From Bacillus pseudomycoides (GTDB lineage: Bacteria > Bacillota > Bacilli > Bacillales > Bacillaceae_G), in NCBI RefSeq assembly GCF_022811845.1, contig NZ_CP064266.1, positions 4,154,001 through 4,218,000 of the forward strand: DNA of 64,000 nt, in the 5' to 3' direction. Below, piece by piece: positions 26,374 to 34,983 of the stretch. The notes below the pieces were generated by a model. That model was not told the origin of the DNA. It saw nothing but the letters and a program-made list of their open reading frames with translations, and searched no databases. Each line of letters opens with the position of its first letter. Position 1 is the stretch's first letter. A program made the position numbers and the translations under genes.

Positions 26374-27255
26374 TTAAAATATTTCCTTTGCATCAGAAGG
26401 TAAATTTCTAACATGTTTAAGGTATTTAGTCATGTTTCTATCATCATCAATTGGATATGCGAAATTAAAATGTTCAGCGACATCTTTAGATAAGATTCTA
26501 AATAATTCACAAGTAACAAATATCGATTCCCATATATTTGTATAATCAGAATTAGAATAGGTTTCTTTGTACATTTTCCAATATGATTCTGGAAGATACT
26601 CCTTAAAATATTTTCCTAACTTTCCTGGTGAAACTTGAAAATCTTCTTTTATCCCAATCCACCAAGTAAGCATTTTATCCAAAGAATCTCTCGTCGTATA
26701 TTCAAACATTAGTTTTGCATATGGGAGTTCATCACGCCAAATTCCTTTTGCAACGTTTTGTAAACACCATCAAAAATTGTTTGTATAACTATCGTATTCA
26801 CCTTTGGATGGCTTTTTGACATGGTAATCTATATCGTTAGGATAAGGGATTGCTGGCAAAAGATTATCTTTGTCTATGAAAGGAAGAGTGAGCTTATCTT
26901 TTTCATACTCTTCAAACATGACTTCTTTCGTTTGAATACGAAGGTCTATGCGACTTCCATCTGTAAAGAGCATTAAAAAAGCATAAGATCTAGTAAAGCC
27001 GAAATCAAATTCCCTACCAAAATCATTTTTGTCAGGTTCTTGCATCATGATTAAATCTCCAAAAGCATTAATCCATGTCTTATCTTTTATAAAAGATGCT
27101 GTTTCTGTTACAACATAAACAACATCATAGTCCTGAAAAATATCTTTTGGTACATTAGGGTTTGTTCTTGAACCATTCATATAGACTGCTCGAATACGTT
27201 CATCATCTTTAGCTATGTTTATTATAAGATCCAGCATTTCTTGTTCATTTCTCAT
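26374..27255 (-). pseudogene. Aminoglycoside 6-adenylyltransferase-like (AadK/AadE) gene broken by one in-frame TGA
   Basis: Residues 1-161 (MRNEQEMLDLIINIAKDDER, MNGSRTNPNVPKDIFQDYDV with the G-S/D-x-D nucleotidyltransferase motif, SRIDLRIQT) run to a TGA at 26767-26769. The same frame continues with WCLQNVAKGIWRDELPYAKL and about 125 more residues to the family's normal end. The stop falls where homologues have tryptophan in an F-W-W-C context (TGG to TGA). Without readthrough two fragments would be made; the second has internal ATGs but no good RBS. An intact gene would modify streptomycin-type drugs. Confidence 0.85.
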
Positions 27256-27482
27256 TTAATTCCCCTCCGATATAAAGTTGGCTTTACATGAAAAATTCAA
27301 AATGGAGGGGCTCGTGGATAATATAAGCCTAATCTAATGATTATGATTTACAATTTATTTAAGTTTTTTTTCATCTAATCTTCCTTCCCTATTTAGAGCC
27401 AGCATCTTTATAAGTTATTTCAACATTTATTCGCAGATTAACTCTACTATCTTTATTTTAAATAATCAATCTTTTTATAAAT

Positions 27483-27710
27483 CTACAATAAAGCATATAA
27501 GTAATAACACCTATACGTCATTATTCCCTTTTTATAGAAAGAGTTTGATTCACAGGCAATAACCCATCCAATAATTATTAATATTGCAGAAAACAACTTA
27601 ATACACGTCTTATACATATAATCTAAATCTGTAAGATAAAAGACGGATAATATATAAATCACAGCACCAACTATTCCAAGAATTAAACCTTTATATTTTT
27701 GTAAAAACAT
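27483..27710 (-). CDS. Small membrane protein, unknown
   Basis: A 75-residue frame with two hydrophobic segments (LILGIVGAVIYILSVFYL and LFSAILIIIGWVIAC) and an aromatic tail. A weak AAAGGGG site lies upstream of the ATG. The family is not recognised; it could be real or a remnant, being in a decayed stretch. Confidence 0.45.
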   Translation of the reverse strand: MFLQKYKGLILGIVGAVIYILSVFYLTDLDYMYKTCIKLFSAILIIIGWVIACESNSFYKKGIMTYRCYYLYALL

Positions 27711-28200
27711 CTATTCACCCCTTTGTTCAATTGGAATATTCCATATATAAACAATACTAAATTATGGTATATATTTAAAGAATCAAAAAGTTTTCATATT
27801 CAATTTATATATTCTATTTCTTTTCGTAATAAAAATATCGCCTTAGATAAACAAATCCAAGGGGATAAAACGGTGCAACTTTTTTATAAACAATTAATCT
27901 TTTTTCAAAACGGGACGACTTTCTTATAAATAAACGGTACATCTTTGTTTCAAACCGACATTAAGCTGTGGAGACAGAAAATTTACGTTTAGGGGGTACT
28001 TCAAAATATTAGCTTGATGGGTATGGGGTTCAGCCGGGATACGTGTAAAACTAGGTTATAGTGATACAGTATTTTCCAAACGTTAGTTTTCATGGGATAT
28101 TGTAACAAAATTTACCGTGGACAGACATCTTATGCAGCCTTCTTTCCCTTTCATCAGTTTATCGGTCATTCGGCACGATAAAAAAAGACTGCAAATTGGA
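27711..28200. other. Intergenic region with mobile-element debris
   Basis: No intact gene. Two A/T-rich runs with CAAAACGGG and ACGTTTAGGGGGTACTTCAA resemble MITE interiors, and an IS231-like end lies at 28006-28025. A short plus-strand frame (QTSYAAFFPFHQFIGHSAR) ends at about 28182; I cannot assign it. Confidence 0.45.
28006..28025. repeat. IS231-like element end
   Basis: Its complement, CATACCCATCAAGCTAATAT, followed by TTTGAAGTACCCCCTAAACG, matches the left end of the 36708 repeat (CATCGCTATCAAGCTAAAAT, then AGTACCCCCAGAACG). Only one end is found here. Confidence 0.6.
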
Positions 28201-28246
28201 GGTACTTACCTTTATGTAAGTACCTGTAATAAAAGTGCGTACTTAC
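28201..28246. promoter_or_regulatory. Probable HxlR-type operator: three GTACTTAC half-sites
   Basis: A perfect dyad GGTACTTAC-N6-GTAAGTACC at 28201-28224 is followed by a third half-site GTACTTAC at 28239-28246. It lies 60-100 bases upstream of the NADPH-oxidoreductase start. The HxlR/DUF24 regulator encoded next door is the likely binder; such regulators bind short GTAC/GTAAG-type dyads. Confidence 0.7.
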
Positions 28247-28303
28247 ATATTTTTAGCTTGGACTTTACAATAAAAATGAAATCAGCCTAAGGAGGAAGAA
28301 ACA

Positions 28304-28831
28304 TTGAAAACCCTTGTTATCGTAACACACCCAAGTTTAGAAATATCTGTTGTTAATAAGCGATGGGTAGAAGAATTAAAAAAATATCCAGAAAAATATA
28401 CTGTGCACGAATTGTATAAGGTGTATCCTGATGAGAACATAGATGTGGAAAAAGAACAAAAATTGGTTGAAACTCACGAGAACCTTGTTTTCCAATTTCC
28501 TGTATATTGGTTCAACTGTCCTCCTCTCTTAAAAAAGTGGCTGGATGATGTTTTCCTTTATGGATGGGCTTATGGTTCAAAAGGAGATAAATTAAAGAAT
28601 CGTAAAGTTGCTTTAGGGGTATCTGCCGGGATCAAAAATGTGGATTATAGTGAAGCTGGAAGATACCATTATACACTTGAACAAGTATTGCGTCCGTTTG
28701 AGACGACAGCCATCTATTGTAAAGCAGATTATCGTTCGTTCTTTGCGTTTTATGGAGCAGAATTTGAGCCATCTGTAAGTGAAATAGAAAAAAGTACTCA
28801 AGATTATTTAAATTTCATTGATAATATGTAA
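28304..28831 (+). CDS. Flavodoxin-fold NAD(P)H oxidoreductase (YdeQ/YwrO-like)
   Basis: A 175-residue protein of the NQO2/KefF/MdaB family. It starts KTLVIVTHPSLEISVVNKRW, has the substrate-facing QFPVYWFNCPPLLKKWLDDVF motif and ends with FAFYGAEFEPSVSEI. It uses FMN/FAD and NAD(P)H to reduce quinones or similar electrophiles. The start is the TTG at 28304 with AAGGAGG 9 bases upstream. It converges with an HxlR-type regulator gene, and the pair mirrors ydeQ-ydeP in Bacillus subtilis, suggesting quinone or aldehyde stress response. Confidence 0.9.
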   Translation: MKTLVIVTHPSLEISVVNKRWVEELKKYPEKYTVHELYKVYPDENIDVEKEQKLVETHENLVFQFPVYWFNCPPLLKKWLDDVFLYGWAYGSKGDKLKNRKVALGVSAGIKNVDYSEAGRYHYTLEQVLRPFETTAIYCKADYRSFFAFYGAEFEPSVSEIEKSTQDYLNFIDNM

Positions 28832-28860
28832 TAGGTAACTTTTATAAAAGTTAAAATAAG

Positions 28861-28894
28861 AAGTACCTTCTAAACAAGAAGGTACTTCCTTTTT
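28861..28894. terminator. Bidirectional terminator
   Basis: The stem AAGTACCTTCT / AGAAGGTACTT has a 5-base loop and a T run. It separates the oxidoreductase from the converging regulator gene. Confidence 0.82.
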
Positions 28895-28903
28895 ACACTA
28901 TGC

Positions 28904-29272
28904 CTATTTTGTTACATCTTCTAGAGCTTGAAAACTATTTTTCTCTCCCCACTCGCACATCATATCTAACAATGGAATAAGTGAACAACCACGTTCAGAT
29001 AATGAATATTCAACTTTTGGAGGTATTTGGGGAAATTCTTTGCGTATAATAAGACCATCTTCCTCAAGCTCTTTTAACATAACACTTAGTGTTTTAAAGG
29101 AAATAGTCCCAATACATCGCTTCAGCTCATTGAACCTCATAACCTTATTTTCAGACAACCAATACAAAATAATCATTTTATATTTACCACCTATTAAGGA
29201 TAACGTATATCCAAAACCAGTGTTTTTTAGTTCTACGCCAGTCGGAACACAAGTTTCTCTCACAATCCCCAC
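28904..29272 (-). CDS. HxlR-family (DUF24/MarR-like) transcriptional regulator
   Basis: A 122-residue winged-helix protein. C9 (ETCVPTG) is the N-terminal cysteine typical of redox-sensing HxlR proteins, followed by YTLSLIGGKYKMIILYWL, FNELKRCIGTISFKTLSVML and KEFPQIPPKVEYSLSERG (the wing). It probably represses the converging oxidoreductase through the GTACTTAC dyad and is released by electrophiles. Confidence 0.92.
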   Translation of the reverse strand: MGIVRETCVPTGVELKNTGFGYTLSLIGGKYKMIILYWLSENKVMRFNELKRCIGTISFKTLSVMLKELEEDGLIIRKEFPQIPPKVEYSLSERGCSLIPLLDMMCEWGEKNSFQALEDVTK

Positions 29273-29479
29273 TCTCCTTCTGATAAGAATATCCTATCAA
29301 TATGAATACTTTATAGTAAATTACTATGCAATCTTATCACAAGAATGTAAAGTAACACGCTTATATTTTCTTTTATGTTTTTAATGTCCTATATTGTTTC
29401 ATTCTCATGCAAAGAATCTAATTTAACTAAGAAAGAAATTTTAAAAACAATTAACATAACACCACTTATCAGAAGTACA

Positions 29480-29504
29480 AAAAGCTAGCATAAGACTAGC
29501 TTTT
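29480..29504 (-). terminator. Terminator downstream of the 29-residue ORF
   Basis: The stem AAAGCTAG / CTAGCTTT with a short loop and T run on the minus strand supports the small ORF at 29537 being transcribed. Confidence 0.6.
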
Positions 29505-29536
29505 TAACAATTATAATTATCCATAAGTATAAAATA

Positions 29537-29626
29537 TTAGTGTTGATTTTGTTTTTCTCTTTCACCTACAATCCAAGCTAATAATAAAATTGAGCTAGTT
29601 GCTAAGAATGCTGTTAAAACTCCCAT
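29537..29626 (-). CDS. 29-residue hydrophobic peptide, unknown
   Basis: Reads MGVLTAFLATSSILLLAWIV followed by GEREKQNQH, a single transmembrane helix with a charged tail. AAAGGAG lies about 9 bases upstream and a terminator 33 bases downstream. The length and layout resemble small membrane peptides or type I toxins, but no antisense RNA is evident. Evidence is limited to RBS, terminator and composition. Confidence 0.5.
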   Translation of the reverse strand: MGVLTAFLATSSILLLAWIVGEREKQNQH

Positions 29627-29715
29627 TAAACATTTCTCCTTTTCACAACAGAATTAACCATATTATACCATGACAATAATACTTACATAGACTTACTTAC
29701 CCTATATAATTTTAG

Positions 29716-30579
29716 GGTTCTGGTGCAAAAACTCTAAAACTTTTGCGAGTAATCTCCTAAACTTGGACATACTGATAGTATTACTCTAGAAAAAGGTGTG
29801 TGATCGATATGGAAAAGGAAAATTTGTTCAAATGGAAGCATTATCAGCCGGAACTCATCTTATTAACAGTAAGGTGGTACCTACGGTACAATTTGAGCTT
29901 CCGTAACCTGGTGGAAATGATGGAGGAACGAGGCTTATCCATAGCTCACACAACGATTATGCCATGGGTTCATCAATATGGACCTCAATTAGAAGAGAAA
30001 GTACGACATTATCTTAAAACAACAAATGATTCATGGAGAGTCGATGAATCATATATCAAAGTAAAAAGTCAATGGATGTACCTGTATCGTGCGGTCGATT
30101 CGAAAGGAAACACAATCGATTTTTGCCTAAGTAAAGCAAGAAACCACAAGGCTGCAAAGCGATTCTTCAAGAAAGCTTTGCAGCCTTTTCGTATTTCTGA
30201 GCCTCGTGTCGTGACAGTCGATAAGAATCCAACTTATCCTATAGCAGTTGAAGAATTGAGAAAAGAAAAAAAGATGCCATTAGGCATCCAACTAAGGCAA
30301 GTGAAATATCTCAATAACATAGTGGAACAAGATCATCGGTTTATTAAAAAGCGAGTTCGTTCGATGTTAGGATTGAAATCCTTTCGCACAGCTACATCCA
30401 TTATTTCTGGAATAGAAGCTATGCATATGGTAAAAAAGGGCAACTTGTTTTACTGGACAAGTCTGTCCAAAATCAAGTGAAGTTCATCCATCAACTATTT
30501 GGAATTGCTGCTTAAGACTAGATTCCACTAGGAAACTTTTCGCCTCTATATATCTTTCCTAAGTATTTGCACCAGAACC
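29716..30579 (+). mobile_element. IS240-type insertion sequence (IS6 family), complete
   Basis: An 864-bp element bounded by inverted repeats GGTTCTGGTGCAAAAACT (left) and GGTTCTGGTGCAAATACT (right, complement). It contains one full transposase gene. The length and ends fit IS240 of Bacillus thuringiensis. The 8 bases flanking each side differ (AATTTTAG versus ATAAATAG), so there is no target duplication; this is expected after IS6-mediated deletion, inversion or cointegrate resolution. Confidence 0.9.
29809..30480 (+). CDS. IS6-family DDE transposase
   Basis: A 223-residue transposase (MEKENLFKWKHYQPELILLT...) with the catalytic DDE residues visible in SWRVDESYIK, VVTVDKNPTYP and NNIVEQDHRF. 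The helix-turn-helix is near IAHTTIMPWVHQYG, where proline replaces the arginine I expect in the common T-I-M-R-W form. AAAAGGTG precedes the start; the GTG at 29800 is an alternative. It appears intact, so it may be active. Confidence 0.93.
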   Translation: MEKENLFKWKHYQPELILLTVRWYLRYNLSFRNLVEMMEERGLSIAHTTIMPWVHQYGPQLEEKVRHYLKTTNDSWRVDESYIKVKSQWMYLYRAVDSKGNTIDFCLSKARNHKAAKRFFKKALQPFRISEPRVVTVDKNPTYPIAVEELRKEKKMPLGIQLRQVKYLNNIVEQDHRFIKKRVRSMLGLKSFRTATSIISGIEAMHMVKKGNLFYWTSLSKIK

Positions 30580-30668
30580 ATAAATAGTACAGTCGTAGAA
30601 ATTTTAAAAAATAACTCTCACATATACCCTTTTAGCACCCTTAAGTTGATGGATGTGGGGTCTCGCCA

Positions 30669-30868
30669 CATGCCCATCAACTTAAGAACTTTATAACGCC
30701 CCAAAACGAAAAAAAATGAGTTGAATTCTCATAAATAACTGTAAAATACTAAAATTTTCGTTTTAGGGACACTTCAAAACGAAAGTTATATCTCTTTATA
30801 GTTATCCATGAAAATTCAGTTCATTTTTCATTTTGGAGAACAATTAATTTCTTAAGTTGATGGAGGTA
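30669..30868. repeat. 200-bp MITE-like element with IS231-type ends
   Basis: The left end is CATGCCCATCAACTTAAGAA, matching the 24509 repeat exactly, and the right end is the degenerate complement (TTCTTAAGTTGATGGAGGTA). Inside, CCCCAAAACGAAAAAAAATG near the left faces CATTTTTCATTTTGGAG near the right, giving long subterminal inverted repeats. No frame is present, so it would need a transposase in trans. Confidence 0.7.
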
Positions 30869-30882
30869 GTGAGCCCCCTTAT

Positions 30883-30923
30883 AAAAAACTTCACCTCCCA
30901 ATAGAATTTGCAATTGGGAGGTG
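30883..30923 (-). terminator. Terminator of the RiPP operon
   Basis: A perfect 11-base stem CACCTCCCAAT / ATTGGGAGGTG, followed by a T run on the minus strand, 34 bases past the permease stop. Confidence 0.85.
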
Positions 30924-30956
30924 TGCCAAACGGAAGTTCTCCAGCGGGAAATTATT

Positions 30957-32132
30957 CTAGAAAAAATACAGGGAGCCGAATATCGCTGCTCCAAAAACAT
31001 ACATTGCTATTTTTACCGGCTTAGAGTTTGTAAAATTAAAAATGATATTTCGTAATGGAATTAAAGGAACCACGATTAGCATGGCCAACGGATTCATATT
31101 CCCAAAAATGAAAAATCCGGTAATTAGTGAAAGCAAAACGATAAGTGCCTGTATCATCCATTTTTGTTTAATGATTGTGACTAGATGAATCGGCAGATAA
31201 AACCCCGTTGTGATGGTCGTAAATTCTGTTTTATTTAGTTTTGAAAGAAAGGTCTCAATTAAAATTAAATCGGTAATAAATAGACCAAGGTGCACCATTT
31301 GTGACTCAATGTAAAAATAAGAAATAAACCCTATAATAAAAGTGAAGATGCAAATATTTAGGAGACCTTTAAGATTAAACAAGGCCCTTGTCACTTCTTT
31401 TGCTGTGAAAAACATAGAATCATAAAAATTTTCCATAATCCTATTCTCGGAAACCTTGTTATTTTTTAGCAATTCGTTTTGAGCTGATGCGATTTGTGAA
31501 AAGTCCTGATTGATTAATCCTTGAAACATTGTTCCCATGATTCGGTAATAAGAGTATAAATAATCATATTTAAATGATTTGATGAGAATCAAATGGACCA
31601 CCATAGCCAGAAAGAGAAGGATGGATGGCCAACTGTTTGAAACTTGCACCGAGAGCAAAATGACCAGTATAGAAATGGACAAGATGGAATACAGTTTTAT
31701 TGAGGAAATCTGATATTTAATAAATCCAATATAGTTGGCTAAGCTGTTGGCGATAAGCGATACAAACAGAATAGGCGTGAAATCTGCCTTCAAAATCAGC
31801 AAGACTGTTGCAATAAAGAGAGAAGAAGCAACCGTTTTAAGAAAAATGTGCAGTTTTAGGCTATTTAAAGAAAGAATCTTCATTTCAAAGATCTGGAACG
31901 GGATATTCATAATAGGATTATTTTGGAAGACCTTTGCCAAACTGTAAGCAAACAAAGCAATTGGAAACCACTTCATAACAAGATTTTCATACGCTTGAAA
32001 TAACTCCACGGACAATGGGAGAAAAAATACGAGCAACAATAAAAAAACGAACGCATTAAATTTGTTCTTTTTAATCAGCCGAATGTACTGTCTTACTTTA
32101 TTGAGGCTTAAATAATAGACTGAATCAACCAT
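30957..32132 (-). CDS. RiPP-cluster membrane protein, ABC transporter permease subunit
   Basis: A 391-residue integral membrane protein with about ten hydrophobic segments. It has no recognisable catalytic motif, and its ATG overlaps the end of the ATPase gene by 8 bases, so the two make a coupled ABC transporter. A charged loop near residues 210-240 (SQIASAQNELLKNNKVSENR) separates two membrane halves. It resembles multi-spanning permeases of peptide-export or immunity ABC systems such as YydJ in size and position only. Probable role: export of the mature peptide or self-protection. Confidence 0.75.
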   Translation of the reverse strand: MVDSVYYLSLNKVRQYIRLIKKNKFNAFVFLLLLVFFLPLSVELFQAYENLVMKWFPIALFAYSLAKVFQNNPIMNIPFQIFEMKILSLNSLKLHIFLKTVASSLFIATVLLILKADFTPILFVSLIANSLANYIGFIKYQISSIKLYSILSISILVILLSVQVSNSWPSILLFLAMVVHLILIKSFKYDYLYSYYRIMGTMFQGLINQDFSQIASAQNELLKNNKVSENRIMENFYDSMFFTAKEVTRALFNLKGLLNICIFTFIIGFISYFYIESQMVHLGLFITDLILIETFLSKLNKTEFTTITTGFYLPIHLVTIIKQKWMIQALIVLLSLITGFFIFGNMNPLAMLIVVPLIPLRNIIFNFTNSKPVKIAMYVFGAAIFGSLYFF

Positions 32133-32823
32133 CGTAGCTATCGCCTATCAATTTAGTGATTTGTTTTCGATCTAAGGTTACCGGTTCAAACTCCAATAAT
32201 TGGCCATCCTTCAAAATCAAGTATTTATCACAAATGGTTTCCAAGCTGTCTAAATCATGGCTCGAAATGATTTGAATCCTGGTTGTTAATTTGTGATTCA
32301 GGAACATCTGCTCAACAGTATCAACTTGTACTGGATCTAGGGTGATGAATGGTTCATCGAAGAAAAAGACATTCGACTCTCGCAGCATTCCCATGGCAAT
32401 ATTGATGCGCTGCAAGGTTCCTCTTGAAACACTACGTGGATAATAATCCAGATATTCTTCCAGTTTCAGCTGTTTTGCTAGGTATTGTATTTTTTCGATC
32501 GCATCCTCTTTTGATAGTTTATTTAGTTTACAAATGAAAAGCATTTGTTCACGGGCAGTTAGATCCTGATATAAAACAGGCGTATCACCAATAAAGACGA
32601 AGGGGAGATCAAGGGTATCCACAGTGTTAATATTATCGCCATGAAATAAAACATTTCCCTCATGGTTCCTAATGATCCTCATCAAAATTTTTAGTAATGT
32701 TGTTTTGCCTGCTCCATTACGTCCAATTAATCCATAAATGTTTCCCGGCCTGAATTCGAAGGTAATTCCATTCAATACCTTCTTATCCCCATACGATTTT
32801 GAAATTGAATCTAATTGAATCAT
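32125..32823 (-). CDS. RiPP-cluster ABC transporter ATP-binding protein
   Basis: A 232-residue ATPase with Walker A (GRNGAGKTT), a degenerate signature SRGTLQRINIAMGML in place of LSGGQ, Walker B (NVFFFDEP) and H-loop SSHDLDSLE. The start at 32823 fits the ATPase fold (MIQLDSISKSYGDKKV); the frame upstream overlaps nothing useful. It follows the TldE-like gene by 44 bases and overlaps the permease gene. The altered signature loop is typical of peptide immunity transporters but still compatible with activity. Confidence 0.9.
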   Translation of the reverse strand: MIQLDSISKSYGDKKVLNGITFEFRPGNIYGLIGRNGAGKTTLLKILMRIIRNHEGNVLFHGDNINTVDTLDLPFVFIGDTPVLYQDLTAREQMLFICKLNKLSKEDAIEKIQYLAKQLKLEEYLDYYPRSVSRGTLQRINIAMGMLRESNVFFFDEPFITLDPVQVDTVEQMFLNHKLTTRIQIISSHDLDSLETICDKYLILKDGQLLEFEPVTLDRKQITKLIGDSYDG

Positions 32824-32867
32824 ATCTTCACTTCCCGAAAAATAATAATTGAATTCTAACATTGGAA

Positions 32868-33707
32868 TTAGAATTCCAACAAGAATCCTTGATGACCATC
32901 CAATATTTTATAATTTTCTATGAGATCATTGAATTGAAACGAGAACAGCGTTTTTAGATTGCTGCTACCATCTTGATAGGGAGCAGCTTTCCCGACTATA
33001 TTGAGATGGCCGTTATAGAAATTCAAAATGGTTGAGTAATTGACGATTTCCTTCAGTATCAGAACTTTATCGTGGTCATCTTCTCTGATCGTCCTATTCG
33101 TAGTAACTCTTTCAATTTTTGTTATGCTTCTCATGGGTTGATAACTTTCTATTAGTTGTGCTGAAAATAATTCCTCTTTCTTCTCAGTATCCGATAAATG
33201 ATCATAAACAAAAAACTCAATCGTATCATTTTCATTTTGCCTTGTAATCTTGATTTTACTGTCACAGATATATTGATAAAACAGATTTAGCAGGATTGTT
33301 AATTCTCTTTGCTCAATCAATAAATAGCGATAATGGTTTCGCTGGCAGGTTTGTTTGGGTATGTTGCGTTCCATCAAGCTATTTAGAAAAGCTTCAACCT
33401 TTTTGATGGCATGTTTATCGTTTTTAATAACTACAGTGTTAATCTCAACATCTTCTTCCACAAGGAAACAATAAAGTTGGATCATGTCCAATTGTCCATC
33501 CTCGCTAAAGGAAAAGGAAACCTGATAGTCATCCACTTGTAAGTTTCTTCCTACCATCATTGAGTGGAGAGTTGAAACAAATTCCTCGCATATATGCCAA
33601 AAAGGATTAGTCCTATCGAATGGTGAATGTTCCATAAGGCTTTCCCAAAATTCTCTTTTATAAAACTTATGATATGAAATGGTGAACACTTTATTAATGA
33701 ATTGCAT
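32868..33707 (-). CDS. RiPP-cluster TldE/PmbA-like partner protein
   Basis: A 279-residue protein whose start (MQFINKVFTISYHKFYKREF) overlaps the end of the TldD-like gene by 14 bases, with AAGGGG upstream. It has no zinc motif, as expected of TldE, the non-catalytic half of the TldD/TldE heterodimeric protease. It is much shorter than ordinary TldE (about 450 residues) and very divergent, so the family call rests on position and on the partnership with TldD. It could also be an unrelated accessory protein. Confidence 0.5.
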   Translation of the reverse strand: MQFINKVFTISYHKFYKREFWESLMEHSPFDRTNPFWHICEEFVSTLHSMMVGRNLQVDDYQVSFSFSEDGQLDMIQLYCFLVEEDVEINTVVIKNDKHAIKKVEAFLNSLMERNIPKQTCQRNHYRYLLIEQRELTILLNLFYQYICDSKIKITRQNENDTIEFFVYDHLSDTEKKEELFSAQLIESYQPMRSITKIERVTTNRTIREDDHDKVLILKEIVNYSTILNFYNGHLNIVGKAAPYQDGSSNLKTLFSFQFNDLIENYKILDGHQGFLLEF

Positions 33708-34983
33708 TGCCCAGCCCCTTAATAATGATAGACGGAGAGATATATTTGACTTTGACGGTCGCCCCTTTCTTACCGCAGAGGCTATGATATTCATTACTAT
33801 TGCTGCAAAAGACAATCTCTTTATCAAAAAAATGCCTGATATCTAGATACAGATGAAACGGTTCGAGTGGCGCTGTGAACTTGCCTGATTCTATTAGACT
33901 AGCTTGAGATACTTCGACAGAAAAATCACCTGTAAAAATGTTGACTTCGCCCATTCCGATTTTATGTATATAGATTCCCTTGTTAATGGTTTTAATGTGA
34001 TTCTCTTCCGAAGTCCTTCCAGGTTGAATAAACATGGACCGCATCCTGGTAATCACCGGCATTTTTGGATTTTCTCTGCGCCCATTGCCGGTATTATGAG
34101 AATGTTGCTGATCCGAGCGGCTGCTAAGCAAATGAAGGATTTCCCCGTTCCTAATCAATGGAATGTTCTTTGTGATGGGGTCGCCGTTATCATCAAAGGT
34201 TTCCGATGTATTATAATTTTCAAAGATTGTAAGTTCTTTACTGAATTTCCATACATTCCTCCTATTTAATGGAGACCGAAAAAAATGATCAGTCTCTAAA
34301 AAATGGCCTAAAAATTCGTGGAAAAATAGTCCTGATGAGTAGCTGTTAAAGACCACTTCACAAGAATCTAGATCCTTTGGTAATGATTTCTTTGCAGAAT
34401 GGAACCAATTGATTTCATTCTTTATTGCCGCCAATACGCCATGAATACTATCTTTGTTGATTCTTTCAATAACTTGGAAATCACTGATTAGATTGATGCC
34501 AAATTGATCAATATTATAGGAAATAATATAATATGCTTCCTCCTGCAAGCCAGCTAAGGAGTCAGAATCAAATAGCGATTTTTTGTTGCTGACAGTTTCA
34601 ATTGCTATTTTTGTTTCACAATGAAACATTTGATCAGTTGAGTGGATCCATTGCTGTATATCCTGCAAGATTCCATTTTTAATCAAGTGTCCGGTTGAAT
34701 TCATTTGTTCATGCAATCGTTGAATTATGTTTTGTGGCAATTGACATTCCTTGGATAAATATTCAAGCAAGACATCCAGGGAATAAATGAAATTCTCAAT
34801 CCTATTCTGATTGAGAATTTGCAAAGAAAACTGCCCTTCATCAGAAAAGTCACGGTTGATAAAGTTGGAATCAATCATGATTGTATTCCGTGAATGGCTA
34901 AAAAGCAGGAAGCGATCAAGTGCATTGCAAGCCTCATTGAACATGGAATTCCGCTCAAGCTTTTTGCAGATATCGTTGTACAT
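33694..34983 (-). CDS. RiPP-cluster TldD-like zinc metalloprotease
   Basis: A 429-residue protein with the TldD catalytic motif FFHEFLGHFLETD (H-E-x3-H at about residues 222-227) and the C-terminal LCGKKG cysteine (about 403), the third zinc ligand in TldD. The central region LSSRSDQQHSHNTGNGRREN matches the TldD family pattern. The start MYNDICKKLERN at 34983 has AAGAGG 7 bases upstream and overlaps the maturase gene by 29 bases. TldD/TldE proteases trim leaders or tails of modified peptides (microcin B17 is the known case). It probably removes the leader of the precursor at 36315. Confidence 0.9.
   Translation of the reverse strand: MYNDICKKLERNSMFNEACNALDRFLLFSHSRNTIMIDSNFINRDFSDEGQFSLQILNQNRIENFIYSLDVLLEYLSKECQLPQNIIQRLHEQMNSTGHLIKNGILQDIQQWIHSTDQMFHCETKIAIETVSNKKSLFDSDSLAGLQEEAYYIISYNIDQFGINLISDFQVIERINKDSIHGVLAAIKNEINWFHSAKKSLPKDLDSCEVVFNSYSSGLFFHEFLGHFLETDHFFRSPLNRRNVWKFSKELTIFENYNTSETFDDNGDPITKNIPLIRNGEILHLLSSRSDQQHSHNTGNGRRENPKMPVITRMRSMFIQPGRTSEENHIKTINKGIYIHKIGMGEVNIFTGDFSVEVSQASLIESGKFTAPLEPFHLYLDIRHFFDKEIVFCSNSNEYHSLCGKKGATVKVKYISPSIIIKGLGNAIH

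Larger units (their letters stand above)
30580..30956. other. Intergenic region filled with repeat elements and a terminator
   Basis: Between the IS240-type element and the RiPP cluster there is no gene. It holds a solo IS231-like end at about 30636-30656, a 12-base GGGGTCTCGCCA spacer, a complete MITE-like element (30669-30868) and the terminator of the RiPP operon. Confidence 0.65.

Noticed and set aside
28120..28182. Short frame ending QTSYAAFFPFHQFIGHSAR, perhaps a recombinase or transposase remnant
   Set aside because: Too short and without a start or partner motif; no family could be named.
32868..33827. Longer N-terminal version of the TldE-like protein
   Set aside because: The extra 40 residues overlap the TldD gene in another frame, while the ATG at 33707 has a good RBS and the normal coupling overlap.
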